DNA of 6,327 nt from Bacilli bacterium (lineage in GTDB: Bacteria > Bacillota_I > Bacilli_A > RFN20 > UBA1709): contig JAQUTO010000001.1 in assembly GCA_028694305.1 (NCBI GenBank), positions 29,674-36,000 of the forward strand. The letters are read 5' to 3'. This document shows positions 1 through 6,327 of the stretch, piece after piece (position 1 is the stretch's first letter; each line of letters opens with the position of its first letter). The notes beneath the pieces are model-generated. The model was not told the origin of the DNA and did no database searches. It saw only the letters and a list, made by a program, of their open reading frames with translations. A program made the position numbers and the translations under genes.

Positions 1-510
1 TATCGAGTTGGACTTGTTAATGATACTCAATATCAAGCCTTTTTAACTAAAAAAGCCGAGATTGAAGAGTTAGAGGAACTCTTAAAGGAAACAAAATTCA
101 AAGTGGATAGTCCGCTTAGTGCACTTTTAGTTACTAAAGGTGACTCACCGCTAGAAACAACGACTTCTGGTTATAATCTATTAAAAAGACCAAGTTTATC
201 TATTGCCGATTTAACTCAATATTTAACAAAAAAGTATTCAGCTGCCGTTTTAGAAGAGGTTGAAATCAACATTAAATACGAGGGTTATATCAAAAAACAA
301 CAAAAAACTGCTGAAACTCAAAAGAAATTAGAAGAACAACTAATTCCAAATGATATCGATTATAATAAGATTGAAAATATTGCTTTAGAAGCGCGGCAAA
401 AACTTTCAAAAATTCGGCCAATTAGTATTGGCCAAGCTTCGAGAATTTCTGGTGTAAATCCAAGCGATATTGGCATTTTATTACTACACATAAAAGCAAA
501 GGAGAGATAG
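1..510 (+). CDS. mnmG: MnmG (GidA), tRNA uridine-5-carboxymethylaminomethyl modification enzyme, C-terminal part
   Basis: Partial gene: the frame is open from base 1 to the TAG at 508-510 and gives 169 residues, against about 620-630 for the whole protein, so the FAD-binding part lies outside the window. MnmG is a cytosolic flavoprotein that works with the GTPase MnmE to add (carboxymethyl)aminomethyl groups at C5 of wobble U34 in certain tRNAs. What is visible is the helical C-terminal domain that binds MnmE. It opens with YRVGLV, has the conserved IKYEGYIKKQ segment at fragment residues 91-100, then the IPxDxDYxKI and ARQKLSKIRP stretches, and ends with the signature SRISGVNPSDI at 147-157. 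A GTG at 103 is an internal valine codon, not a start, because the family match continues upstream of it. The rsmG start follows the stop by one base, and the rsmG ribosome binding site lies inside this gene, so the two are probably co-transcribed. Identification is secure. Confidence 0.97.
   Translation, partial: YRVGLVNDTQYQAFLTKKAEIEELEELLKETKFKVDSPLSALLVTKGDSPLETTTSGYNLLKRPSLSIADLTQYLTKKYSAAVLEEVEINIKYEGYIKKQQKTAETQKKLEEQLIPNDIDYNKIENIALEARQKLSKIRPISIGQASRISGVNPSDIGILLLHIKAKER
498..506 (+). promoter_or_regulatory. Ribosome binding site of rsmG
   Basis: AAAGGAGAG lies inside the last codons of mnmG, with GGAG at 501-504 and 7 nt before the ATG at 512. It supports ATG 512 as the rsmG start and suggests that ribosomes finishing mnmG reinitiate on rsmG. 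Confidence 0.8.
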
Positions 511-511
511 T

Positions 512-1207
512 ATGAACGAAAAAACCTTTACTATTGAAGCAAAAAGACTAGGAATTGTACTTGGAGATAGCCAACTTCAACTTTTCACTAAATACTATCA
601 ATTCTTAGTTCAAGAAAATGAGAAATATAATCTCACCAGTATCACTGATGAGAGTGAGGTTTATGAAAAACACTTTTTAGATTGCATAGCCTTAATCCAC
701 GCTACCGATTTTTCCCATAAAAGAGTGGTTGATTTGGGTTCTGGAGCCGGATTCCCTTTAATTCCATTAAAGATTTTGGACCCAACCATTGATGCTACTG
801 CTTTGGATGCTACTGCAAAAAAGACTTTCTTTGTTGACCAACTAGCCCAAGAACTAGATTTAAAAGATGTTCACACCATTACTGGACGGGCCGAAGATTA
901 TAAGGGTGAGCCTTTTGATGTGGTTTTAGCGAGAGGCATTGCTCCTTTGAATGTTTTATTAGAGTTGGCGTGTAATTTAGTTAAACCAAAAGGCTTTTTA
1001 GCCATTATGAAAGGGACTAATTATCGTCAAGAAATAACCGATGCTGCTAGTGCTATTAATACTTTGGGCTATAAAATAACTAAAGTCCAGGAAGTAAAAC
1101 TTCCTGAGTCTGGATTAGTGCATTTTAATATGACTTTTCAAAAAATCCATCCTCACAATTCAAAATACCCTCGCAGTTATGCTAAAATAAAGAGTAAGCC
1201 TCTATAG
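512..1207 (+). CDS. rsmG: RsmG (GidB), 16S rRNA (guanine-N7) methyltransferase
   Basis: Cytosolic S-adenosylmethionine-dependent enzyme that makes m7G at position 527 (E. coli numbering) of 16S rRNA in the small subunit. Its loss is known to give low-level streptomycin resistance in other bacteria. The protein has 231 residues, close to the usual 205-240. Visible motifs are NLTSI at 40-44, EKHFLDC at 52-58 (usually HFxDS), the SAM-binding loop DLGSGAGFPLIPLKI at 74-88, the acidic strand end D99, ARGIAPL at 140-146 (usually ARAVAxL) and the MKG strand around 166-168. The C-terminus keeps the family's KYPR and KPL elements. Small departures are DATAKK at 99-104, where DSxxKR is common, and Gly142 for Ala. 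Neither touches an obviously catalytic residue. It sits 1 nt after mnmG and 10 nt before parA, the normal mnmG-rsmG-par order. Identification is secure. Confidence 0.97.
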   Translation: MNEKTFTIEAKRLGIVLGDSQLQLFTKYYQFLVQENEKYNLTSITDESEVYEKHFLDCIALIHATDFSHKRVVDLGSGAGFPLIPLKILDPTIDATALDATAKKTFFVDQLAQELDLKDVHTITGRAEDYKGEPFDVVLARGIAPLNVLLELACNLVKPKGFLAIMKGTNYRQEITDAASAINTLGYKITKVQEVKLPESGLVHFNMTFQKIHPHNSKYPRSYAKIKSKPL

Positions 1208-1210
1208 GAG
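1206..1210 (+). promoter_or_regulatory. Ribosome binding site of parA
   Basis: AGGAG overlaps the rsmG stop codon (TAG 1205-1207) and stands 7 nt before ATG 1218. This fixes the parA start and places ribosomes terminating on rsmG directly at the parA initiation site. Confidence 0.75.
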
Positions 1211-1217
1211 TGATGAG

Positions 1218-1988
1218 ATGGGCAAAATTATCGCCATCTGTAACCAAAAAGGTGGAGTTGGTAAAACAACCACTGCCATCAACTTGGCCGCAGGACTTGC
1301 TTATTACAATAAAAAAGTGCTCGTAATTGACATTGATCCACAATGCAATTCATCACGAGGACTTGGTTTTGACTCGGCTTTATCTGAAAAGACCATTTAT
1401 GAAGTCTTAATCGGTAAATGTGATGCCAAAGATGCCATTACCCAAACATCTAGTCCAAAACTCTTCTTATTGCCAGGTTCATTAACAATGGCTTTAGCTG
1501 AGTTAGATTTATATAAATACGAAGATGCGATGTTATTACTTAAAAAAAGGCTTGAATCAATCAAGGACAATTATCATTACATTTTAATTGATTGCCCACC
1601 TTCTTTAGGACTGCTTAATATCAATGCCCTAAATGCCGCAACTTCAGTTTTAATTCCAATGCAAAGTGAGTATTATGCTATGGAAGGTTTAGTCATGTTA
1701 TTAAGTAATATTCGCCAAATCCAAACAACTACCAACCCAAATATCCAAATTGAGGGTATTTTATTAACTATGTGTGACTTCAGAACTAAGATTGCAGTTG
1801 AAGTGCAACAAGATGTGCGCCAAACCTTTAAGGATAAAGTGTATCGGATAGGTATTCCAAGAAATATCCGTTTAGTGGAAGCTTCTTCTAGAGGTAAAAC
1901 TATCCTAGAATATGATCCTAAAGCTTCAAGCGCGAAAGCCTACCTTGAAATAGCAAAGGAGGTCATTAAGCATGAGCGAAACAAATAA
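1218..1988 (+). CDS. parA: ParA/Soj chromosome-partitioning ATPase
   Basis: ParA-family (MinD/ParA, deviant Walker) ATPase. It dimerises on ATP binding, coats nucleoid DNA non-specifically and is stimulated by ParB-parS complexes to move origins apart. In Bacillus the Soj homologue also regulates DnaA. The 256 residues are a full family length without an N-terminal HTH, so this is the chromosomal type. Seen directly: deviant Walker A KGGVGKTT at 11-18 with signature Lys11, Walker A' DIDPQCN at 38-44, Walker B ILIDCPPSLG at 122-131 with Asp125, and the C-terminal IPRNIRLVEA at 213-222. Arg189 and Arg218 fall where Soj has DNA-contacting arginines. Cys43 stands where Gly is usual (DPQGN), and SSRGK at 223-227 replaces the common PSHGK. 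parB overlaps its last 17 nt, which points to coupled translation of the pair. Identification is secure; the link to DnaA control is inferred from Soj. Confidence 0.97.
   Translation: MGKIIAICNQKGGVGKTTTAINLAAGLAYYNKKVLVIDIDPQCNSSRGLGFDSALSEKTIYEVLIGKCDAKDAITQTSSPKLFLLPGSLTMALAELDLYKYEDAMLLLKKRLESIKDNYHYILIDCPPSLGLLNINALNAATSVLIPMQSEYYAMEGLVMLLSNIRQIQTTTNPNIQIEGILLTMCDFRTKIAVEVQQDVRQTFKDKVYRIGIPRNIRLVEASSRGKTILEYDPKASSAKAYLEIAKEVIKHERNK
1955..1963 (+). promoter_or_regulatory. Near-perfect ribosome binding site of parB inside parA
   Basis: AAAGGAGGT matches the complement of the 16S rRNA 3' end almost completely and lies 8-9 nt before ATG 1972, within the last parA codons. It is the strongest such site in the window. 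It decides the parB start, which overlaps parA by 17 nt. Confidence 0.85.
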
Positions 1989-2805
1989 AGAAAAGCGTCT
2001 TGGTAAAACGCTGGAAGACTTATTAAATACTAATCTCCCAGAACAAGTAGCTGTTATTCAAAAAGATGCCAATCGTACTCGGAATTTAATTGACGTTACT
2101 TTGATTGTGCCAAATCCCTTCCAACCACGGAAGTATTTTGATGAAAGAAAATTGAAAGAATTAGCCGCTTCCATTAAGGAACATGGTATTTTCACTCCTA
2201 TTCTAGTTAGACCTAAAGATAAGCATTATGAGATTGTGACAGGTGAAAGAAGATATAGAGCGGCTGTGATGTGTGGACTCAAGCAAGTCCCGGCGATTAT
2301 CGAAAACTTCAATGATAATCAAATGATGGAGATTGCTTTGCTTGAAAATATCCAAAGAGATGATTTAACGGCGATTGATGAAGCTAGAGCTTATCAAAAT
2401 ATTATGGATGCTCGCCATTTTACTCAACAAGAATTAGCTAAGCGCTTAGGTAAATCTCGACCTTACCTTGCTAATATACTCAGGTTATTAACTTTGCCTA
2501 GTGAAGTGCAAGATTTAGTCGCTTCTAACCAATTAAGTATGGGTCAAGCAAGAGCACTGCTTGGGCTAGATGAAAAAACAATGAATACCTTGTTAGAAAA
2601 GATTAAAAAGGAGCACTTAAGTGTCCGTCAAGTTGAGCAAGAAGTGCGCCAAATCAAAAAGAAAAAAGATAAAGCTTATAGTCAAGAAATTAATCAACTT
2701 GAATCACATCTAAAAACTCAAGTTTCTATTGATAAAAAGCAAATTAAGATTAGTTATAATGATGAGAAAGAATTACAAAGATTAATTAAGAAAATTACTA
2801 AGTAA
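1972..2805 (+). CDS. parB: ParB/Spo0J chromosome-partitioning protein, CTP-dependent DNA clamp
   Basis: ParB loads at parS sites, closes as a CTP-bound sliding clamp, spreads along origin DNA, recruits SMC and stimulates ParA. The 277 residues match the usual length. Domains in order: an N-terminal ParA-stimulating peptide around KRLGKTLEDLL (8-18); the ParB/Srx CTP-binding domain with PNPFQPRKYF (47-56), LAxSIKEHG (64-72), the CTP/clamp motif GERRYRA (91-97) and ENIQRDDLT (125-133); a central DNA-binding domain with a helix-turn-helix at about 151-170 (FTQQELAKRLGKS); LSVRQVE before a lysine-rich linker; and a short C-terminal dimerisation domain ending at residue 277. The N-terminal peptide and the partner parA next door argue for ParB/Spo0J rather than its paralogue Noc, which has a membrane-binding amphipathic helix instead. 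ENIQRxxLxP has Ala134 for the usual Pro. pth follows after 12 nt. Identification is secure. Confidence 0.97.
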   Translation: MSETNKEKRLGKTLEDLLNTNLPEQVAVIQKDANRTRNLIDVTLIVPNPFQPRKYFDERKLKELAASIKEHGIFTPILVRPKDKHYEIVTGERRYRAAVMCGLKQVPAIIENFNDNQMMEIALLENIQRDDLTAIDEARAYQNIMDARHFTQQELAKRLGKSRPYLANILRLLTLPSEVQDLVASNQLSMGQARALLGLDEKTMNTLLEKIKKEHLSVRQVEQEVRQIKKKKDKAYSQEINQLESHLKTQVSIDKKQIKISYNDEKELQRLIKKITK

Positions 2806-2813
2806 AAAAGGAG
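2805..2813 (+). promoter_or_regulatory. Ribosome binding site of pth
   Basis: AAAAAGGAG begins at the last base of the parB TAA stop (2803-2805), and its GGAG ends 4 nt before ATG 2818. That spacing is slightly short but workable. Pth residues from Met1 match the family N-terminus, so the start is firm. Confidence 0.75.
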
Positions 2814-2817
2814 CAAC

Positions 2818-3384
2818 ATGAAACTATTTGTAGGGCTAGGAAATCCAGGCAAGAAATATATCGGAACAAGACACAATACCGGGTTCGCTATTGTGGATAC
2901 TTTGATGTCCGAACTTGGTGTTTTAGATGAACAAAAAGAACAATGTTTTGGTTTACTTGTAAAGACCCAAATAAATGGTGAAACTGTCTATATTTTTAAG
3001 CCACAAACTTTCATGAATTTATCGGGTCAAGCCGTGCGAGCCGTTATGGATTATTACAAGATTCCTTTAGAGGATGTTTTTGTTGTGCATGATGATATGG
3101 ATTTTGAAGTTGGGCACTTTAAACTTAAGAGTAAAGGTAGTCCGGCTGGTCATAATGGAATCAAGAATATTATTGAGAATGTTGGTAGTGAAGATTTCAA
3201 ACGTATTCGGGTTGGAATTGGGCGTTGTTTAGACAATGATATCGAGTATGTTTTAGGCGAGTATTCTAAAGAAGAAAAAAAGATTATGCAAGGAGTTGCA
3301 CTGACTATTTGTGAGGCTTTGAAAGATGCCACGATAATGTCTTTCCAAGATTTACAAACCAAATATAATTCCGAGGCGAAATAA
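2818..3384 (+). CDS. pth: Peptidyl-tRNA hydrolase (Pth1 type; SpoVC homologue)
   Basis: Cytosolic monomeric esterase that cuts the ester bond between peptide and tRNA in peptidyl-tRNAs dropped from the ribosome, recycling the tRNA. It is normally essential. The 188 residues are the standard bacterial length. The N-terminus KLFVGLGNPGKKY (2-14) is diagnostic. Residues matching the active site are Asn9, His19 (catalytic, in TRHNTGF), Asn67 in FMNLSG, Asp92 in VVHDDMD and Asn113 in GHNGIKNI. The loop before it reads KGSPAGHNG, close to the Bacillus KGSAGGHNG form. The gene follows parB by 12 nt and its TAA (3382-3384) is one base from the mfd ATG. The pth-mfd adjacency is typical of Bacillota, where pth is called spoVC in B. 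subtilis. No residue is missing and the gene appears intact. Identification is secure. Confidence 0.97.
   Translation: MKLFVGLGNPGKKYIGTRHNTGFAIVDTLMSELGVLDEQKEQCFGLLVKTQINGETVYIFKPQTFMNLSGQAVRAVMDYYKIPLEDVFVVHDDMDFEVGHFKLKSKGSPAGHNGIKNIIENVGSEDFKRIRVGIGRCLDNDIEYVLGEYSKEEKKIMQGVALTICEALKDATIMSFQDLQTKYNSEAK
3373..3376 (+). promoter_or_regulatory. Weak ribosome binding site of mfd inside pth
   Basis: GAGG in the last pth codons lies 9 nt before ATG 3386. It is weaker than the other sites in the operon. With the pth stop only one base away, mfd translation may depend partly on ribosomes terminating on pth. Confidence 0.5.
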
Positions 3385-3385
3385 A

Positions 3386-6327
3386 ATGAAGGGTGTCTTG
3401 GAACTCCTTTGTCAAGAACCCTATATTGCCACTCTCGAAAAAGGTGGTAAAACTTTTGTTTGTGATGCTAATGAAGCAGAAGCATTAGTCTTTGCCGCTA
3501 CTTTTAAACATAGTCATAAAACCATGATCATAATTAAGAATAACCTTTATGGAGCCCAAACACTTTATGAGAGTTTATCTAACCTTTTAGAACCGAATCA
3601 ATGTGTCTTCTTTCCTAGTGATGAATCTTTTAGAATTGAAGCTCTAGCCAGTTCTAAAGAATTGGTAGCACAACGTTTGTATGTCATGGCTAAACTAATG
3701 ACTCAACAACCTTTGGTTGTTGTGGCTCATACTGCATCGGTGGTACGTTTCTTACCTTCAGTAGATGTTTTCGAACAAAACTGCTTAACAATTAAGTTGA
3801 ATGATACCTTAAAAGTTAATGACCTTATCGACAAGTTAGTCTTACTCGGTTATGAGAGAGTCAATATGATTGAACACTCATTACAACTCGCTAAACGAGG
3901 CGGAGTTTTAGATATTTATAGTGTGAACTATGAGCATCCGGTGAGAATAGAATTCTTTGGTGATGATGTTGATAGTATTCGTTTCTTCGATTTGGAAACT
4001 CAGAAAACTATTGAGACAACTAAAGAGATCACAATTATTCCTGCTACAGATTTAGTAGTTGGCACTAATTATGAGACTCAATTACAAGAGTTATTGACCA
4101 CTAAATTATCTGATAAAGCCAAAGAAGATTTATTGAATTTAAAAGATAATGAAAACTATACTTTACTCTATAAATATTACACCTATTTTCAACCAAATAT
4201 TGTCTCGATTGTTAACTACCTACCAAGTGACACTTTAACCATTGTTTCTAACCTTGATTTTGTTCAAGAAAACTATAAAATGTTAGCCAATGAAACATTA
4301 GAATATTTAGAGGAAGAAGGCAATGCTTCCCTCCATTTGTTATTAGATTTATCCAGTGTTTTAGAAAGCAATAAGTGCACTTCATATGTCAATGAATTTA
4401 GACAAAAGAATAGTGATATTGCTATCCCTATTTATGGAGTAGATGAAGCCTATGGAAATACCCGAGTTATCAATGAAATAATTACGGGATATTCGAAAGA
4501 TAATCAAGTGGTGCTTTGTGTCGAGAATAAGAATCAATTAGATTGCTTAATGTCCTGGGCTAAAGACTGGGGATACTCTCTGCCTTTTGTCAAAGCAAAT
4601 GAACTGCCTAAAGCCAAGATTTCTTATACCGAATTAGCCCTGAAAACTGGCTTTAGATTAGAGAAGCAAAAATTGGTTTATTTAGGAGCTAAAGATCTCT
4701 TTGGAATTCATACAATTTCTAAGGGTAATCTAACCCGCTATCGGAGTAGTCAAACCTTACAATCTTATGAGAATCTGCATGTCGGAGATTATGTTATTCA
4801 TGAGACACATGGTATTGGACGCTTCTTAGGCATAGAAGAGATTGAAACCGATGGTATTCATCGTGATTATTTACATATCGCCTATCGGGGTGAAGGGGTT
4901 TTATATGTTCCATTAGAACAGTTCCGCCTCATTCGTAAATATGTCTCCAGAGAAGGTGCTGAACCAAGACTTAATAAACTGGGCTCAGAGGAATGGAAGA
5001 AGACCAAGAGTAGAATTAAACAAAGAATTTCTGATATTGCTGATAGATTGATGCTTTTATATTCTGACCGGGTGGAAAAAAGCGGTTATGCCTTTGTCAA
5101 GGATGATGAATGGCAACACCAATTTGAAGCAGCCTTCCCATTTGAATTAACCGAAGACCAAATTACCTCTGTTAATGAAATCAAGCATGATATGGAAAGT
5201 CCTTTCCCAATGGATCGCTTGCTTTGTGGTGATGTTGGTTTTGGTAAAACAGAAGTGGCTTTTATTGCTGCCTTTAAAGCCATTATGAGTGGTAAACAAG
5301 TGGCATTTCTATGTCCAACAACGTTATTATCGCAACAACATTATGATAATGCGGTGGCTAGATTTAGAAACTTCCCAGTTAATATTGGATTACTCAATCG
5401 TTATGTGCCAGAGAAAAAACAACAAGAATATTTAGAACAATTAGCTAACGGGTCTTTGCACCTAATCATTGGAACTCATCGCTTATTATCAAAAGATGTG
5501 AAATTCAAAGATTTAGGCTTGTTAATTGTGGATGAAGAACAGCGTTTTGGAGTAGAACATAAAGAAAAGATTAAGGAATTAAAGACTAATATTGATGTTT
5601 TAACCTTAACTGCAACACCAATCCCTAGAACTTTACAAATGTCTTTAGTTGGGATTCGGAGTTTATCCCAAATCAATACACCGCCACTCTTTAGGATGCC
5701 TATTCAAACTTATGTTATTGAGAAGAACATGAAGTTAATTCGGGAGATTATTGAACGAGAGTTGGCTAGAAAAGGTCAAGTGTTCTACCTTTATAACAAA
5801 ATTTCCACAATTTCGAGTGTTGCGAGCGATATAGAGCGCAATGTCAAGGGAGCCAAGGTAATTGTTGTTCATGGTAAAATGACACGTGAGGAGACCGAAG
5901 AAGCCATGATGCGCTTCCATAATCAAGAAGCCAATGTCATGGTTTGTACTACCATTGTTGAAAATGGGATTGATATCCCTAATGCTAATACAATTATTAT
6001 TGAAGATGCTGATCGGTTTGGACTCAGTCAACTTTATCAAATTAAAGGTCGGGTTGGTCGAAGTGACCGCTTGGCTTATGCTTATTTACTCTATCGTCCA
6101 AAGAAACAAATTAGTGAAATTGCAACAAAACGATTAAGAGCAATTAAAGAATTTGCTGAACTTGGTAGTGGTTATAAGATTGCTATGCGAGATTTAACTA
6201 TCCGAGGTGCTGGTGATATTTTAGGCGCCGAGCAATCTGGCTTTATCGATATGGTTGGTATTGAAACATATATTCGTTTATTGAATGAAGCCATTAGTGA
6301 AAGAAAGAGTGGTATTCCAACCCCTGA
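3386..6327 (+). CDS. mfd: Mfd, transcription-repair coupling factor, missing the C-terminal end
   Basis: Translating frame 2 by hand from ATG 3386 gives 980 uninterrupted codons to the window edge; family members have about 1150-1180, so roughly the last 160-190 residues, with domain D7, lie outside. Mfd is a superfamily 2 DNA translocase that pushes stalled RNA polymerase off DNA and recruits UvrA for nucleotide excision repair. Domains in order: a UvrB-like module (about 1-330, no Walker A, as usual) with RGGVLDIY at 171-178 and VRIEFF at 186-191; a poorly conserved linker region; the RNA polymerase interaction domain from about 465 (HVGDYVIHETHGIGRFLGI) to about 540; RecG-like motor domains with Walker A GDVGFGKT 615-622, DEEQ 716-719, TATPIPRT 742-749 and QIKGRVGR 885-892; and the translocation motif with RDL 935-937 and IRGAGDILG 939-947. 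All motor motifs look intact. It begins one base after pth. Identification is secure; RecG and UvrB are excluded because both modules and the RNA polymerase interaction domain are present. Confidence 0.97.
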   Translation, partial: MKGVLELLCQEPYIATLEKGGKTFVCDANEAEALVFAATFKHSHKTMIIIKNNLYGAQTLYESLSNLLEPNQCVFFPSDESFRIEALASSKELVAQRLYVMAKLMTQQPLVVVAHTASVVRFLPSVDVFEQNCLTIKLNDTLKVNDLIDKLVLLGYERVNMIEHSLQLAKRGGVLDIYSVNYEHPVRIEFFGDDVDSIRFFDLETQKTIETTKEITIIPATDLVVGTNYETQLQELLTTKLSDKAKEDLLNLKDNENYTLLYKYYTYFQPNIVSIVNYLPSDTLTIVSNLDFVQENYKMLANETLEYLEEEGNASLHLLLDLSSVLESNKCTSYVNEFRQKNSDIAIPIYGVDEAYGNTRVINEIITGYSKDNQVVLCVENKNQLDCLMSWAKDWGYSLPFVKANELPKAKISYTELALKTGFRLEKQKLVYLGAKDLFGIHTISKGNLTRYRSSQTLQSYENLHVGDYVIHETHGIGRFLGIEEIETDGIHRDYLHIAYRGEGVLYVPLEQFRLIRKYVSREGAEPRLNKLGSEEWKKTKSRIKQRISDIADRLMLLYSDRVEKSGYAFVKDDEWQHQFEAAFPFELTEDQITSVNEIKHDMESPFPMDRLLCGDVGFGKTEVAFIAAFKAIMSGKQVAFLCPTTLLSQQHYDNAVARFRNFPVNIGLLNRYVPEKKQQEYLEQLANGSLHLIIGTHRLLSKDVKFKDLGLLIVDEEQRFGVEHKEKIKELKTNIDVLTLTATPIPRTLQMSLVGIRSLSQINTPPLFRMPIQTYVIEKNMKLIREIIERELARKGQVFYLYNKISTISSVASDIERNVKGAKVIVVHGKMTREETEEAMMRFHNQEANVMVCTTIVENGIDIPNANTIIIEDADRFGLSQLYQIKGRVGRSDRLAYAYLLYRPKKQISEIATKRLRAIKEFAELGSGYKIAMRDLTIRGAGDILGAEQSGFIDMVGIETYIRLLNEAISERKSGIPTP

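Noticed and set aside
172..177. TATAAT box within mnmG
   Set aside because: No -35-like hexamer at 16-18 nt upstream and no gene start close downstream.
103..510. A separate short gene starting at GTG 103
   Set aside because: The same frame is open to base 1 and the upstream residues (YRVGLV and following) match MnmG, so this is only an internal valine codon.
2545..2563. Inverted repeat CAAGCA / TGCTTG in parB
   Set aside because: Only 6 bp with a 7-nt loop, no T-tract, inside a conserved coding region; well within chance expectation.
5883..5888. CACGTG core resembling the centre of parS in mfd
   Set aside because: The flanking bases do not fit the parS arms on either side, and a 6-base match alone is expected by chance.
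5735..6040. 101-residue reading frame on the - strand
   Set aside because: It lies antisense to the conserved mfd motor region, has no recognisable motif, and is explained by the coding bias of mfd. The other short - strand frames (3150-3362, 5086-5283, 5476-5676) are rejected for the same reason.
5934..6137. 67-residue + strand frame within mfd
   Set aside because: It is an out-of-frame reading of the helicase motif V and VI region; the mfd frame runs through it without a stop.
1..6327. A novel defence, mobile or other undescribed system
   Set aside because: Every base except gaps of 1 to 12 nt belongs to six recognisable housekeeping genes with intact motifs; no repeats, transposase, integrase or unknown gene is present.

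Overview
The window is an AT-rich stretch of bacterial chromosome carrying only housekeeping genes, all on the + strand and packed end to end. The genes use TGG for tryptophan and show no in-frame TGA, so the standard bacterial code applies. The Mfd, ParA, ParB and Pth sequences look like those of low-GC Bacillota (Bacilli, Erysipelotrichia or non-Mycoplasma relatives of Mollicutes). An Erysipelotrichia-like or uncultured Bacillota source is my best guess, held with low confidence. Shine-Dalgarno sequences are strong and close to consensus, which also fits Bacillota.

Layout: the C-terminal 169 residues of mnmG (tRNA wobble-uridine modification) come in from the left edge. They are followed by rsmG (16S rRNA m7G methyltransferase), parA/soj and parB/spo0J (chromosome segregation and origin control), pth (peptidyl-tRNA hydrolase) and mfd (transcription-repair coupling factor), which runs off the right edge after 980 codons. 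Gaps between genes are 1, 10, -17 (overlap), 12 and 1 nt. No gap could hold a promoter or terminator, so the six genes probably form one transcription unit that starts upstream of the window. There is no gene-free stretch longer than 12 nt.

The mnmG-rsmG-parA-parB block is the classical origin-proximal cluster, so the window is probably near oriC. Pth and mfd also neighbour each other in Bacillota, but in Bacillus subtilis they lie on the other side of the origin from mnmG-parB. Their direct junction here is the most notable architectural point. Functionally the operon mixes translation quality (MnmG, RsmG, Pth), origin segregation (ParA/ParB) and transcription-coupled repair (Mfd).

I found no mobile element, CRISPR array, RNA gene, convincing parS site or unknown system. 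The findings are modest variations on well-known families and should be read that way.
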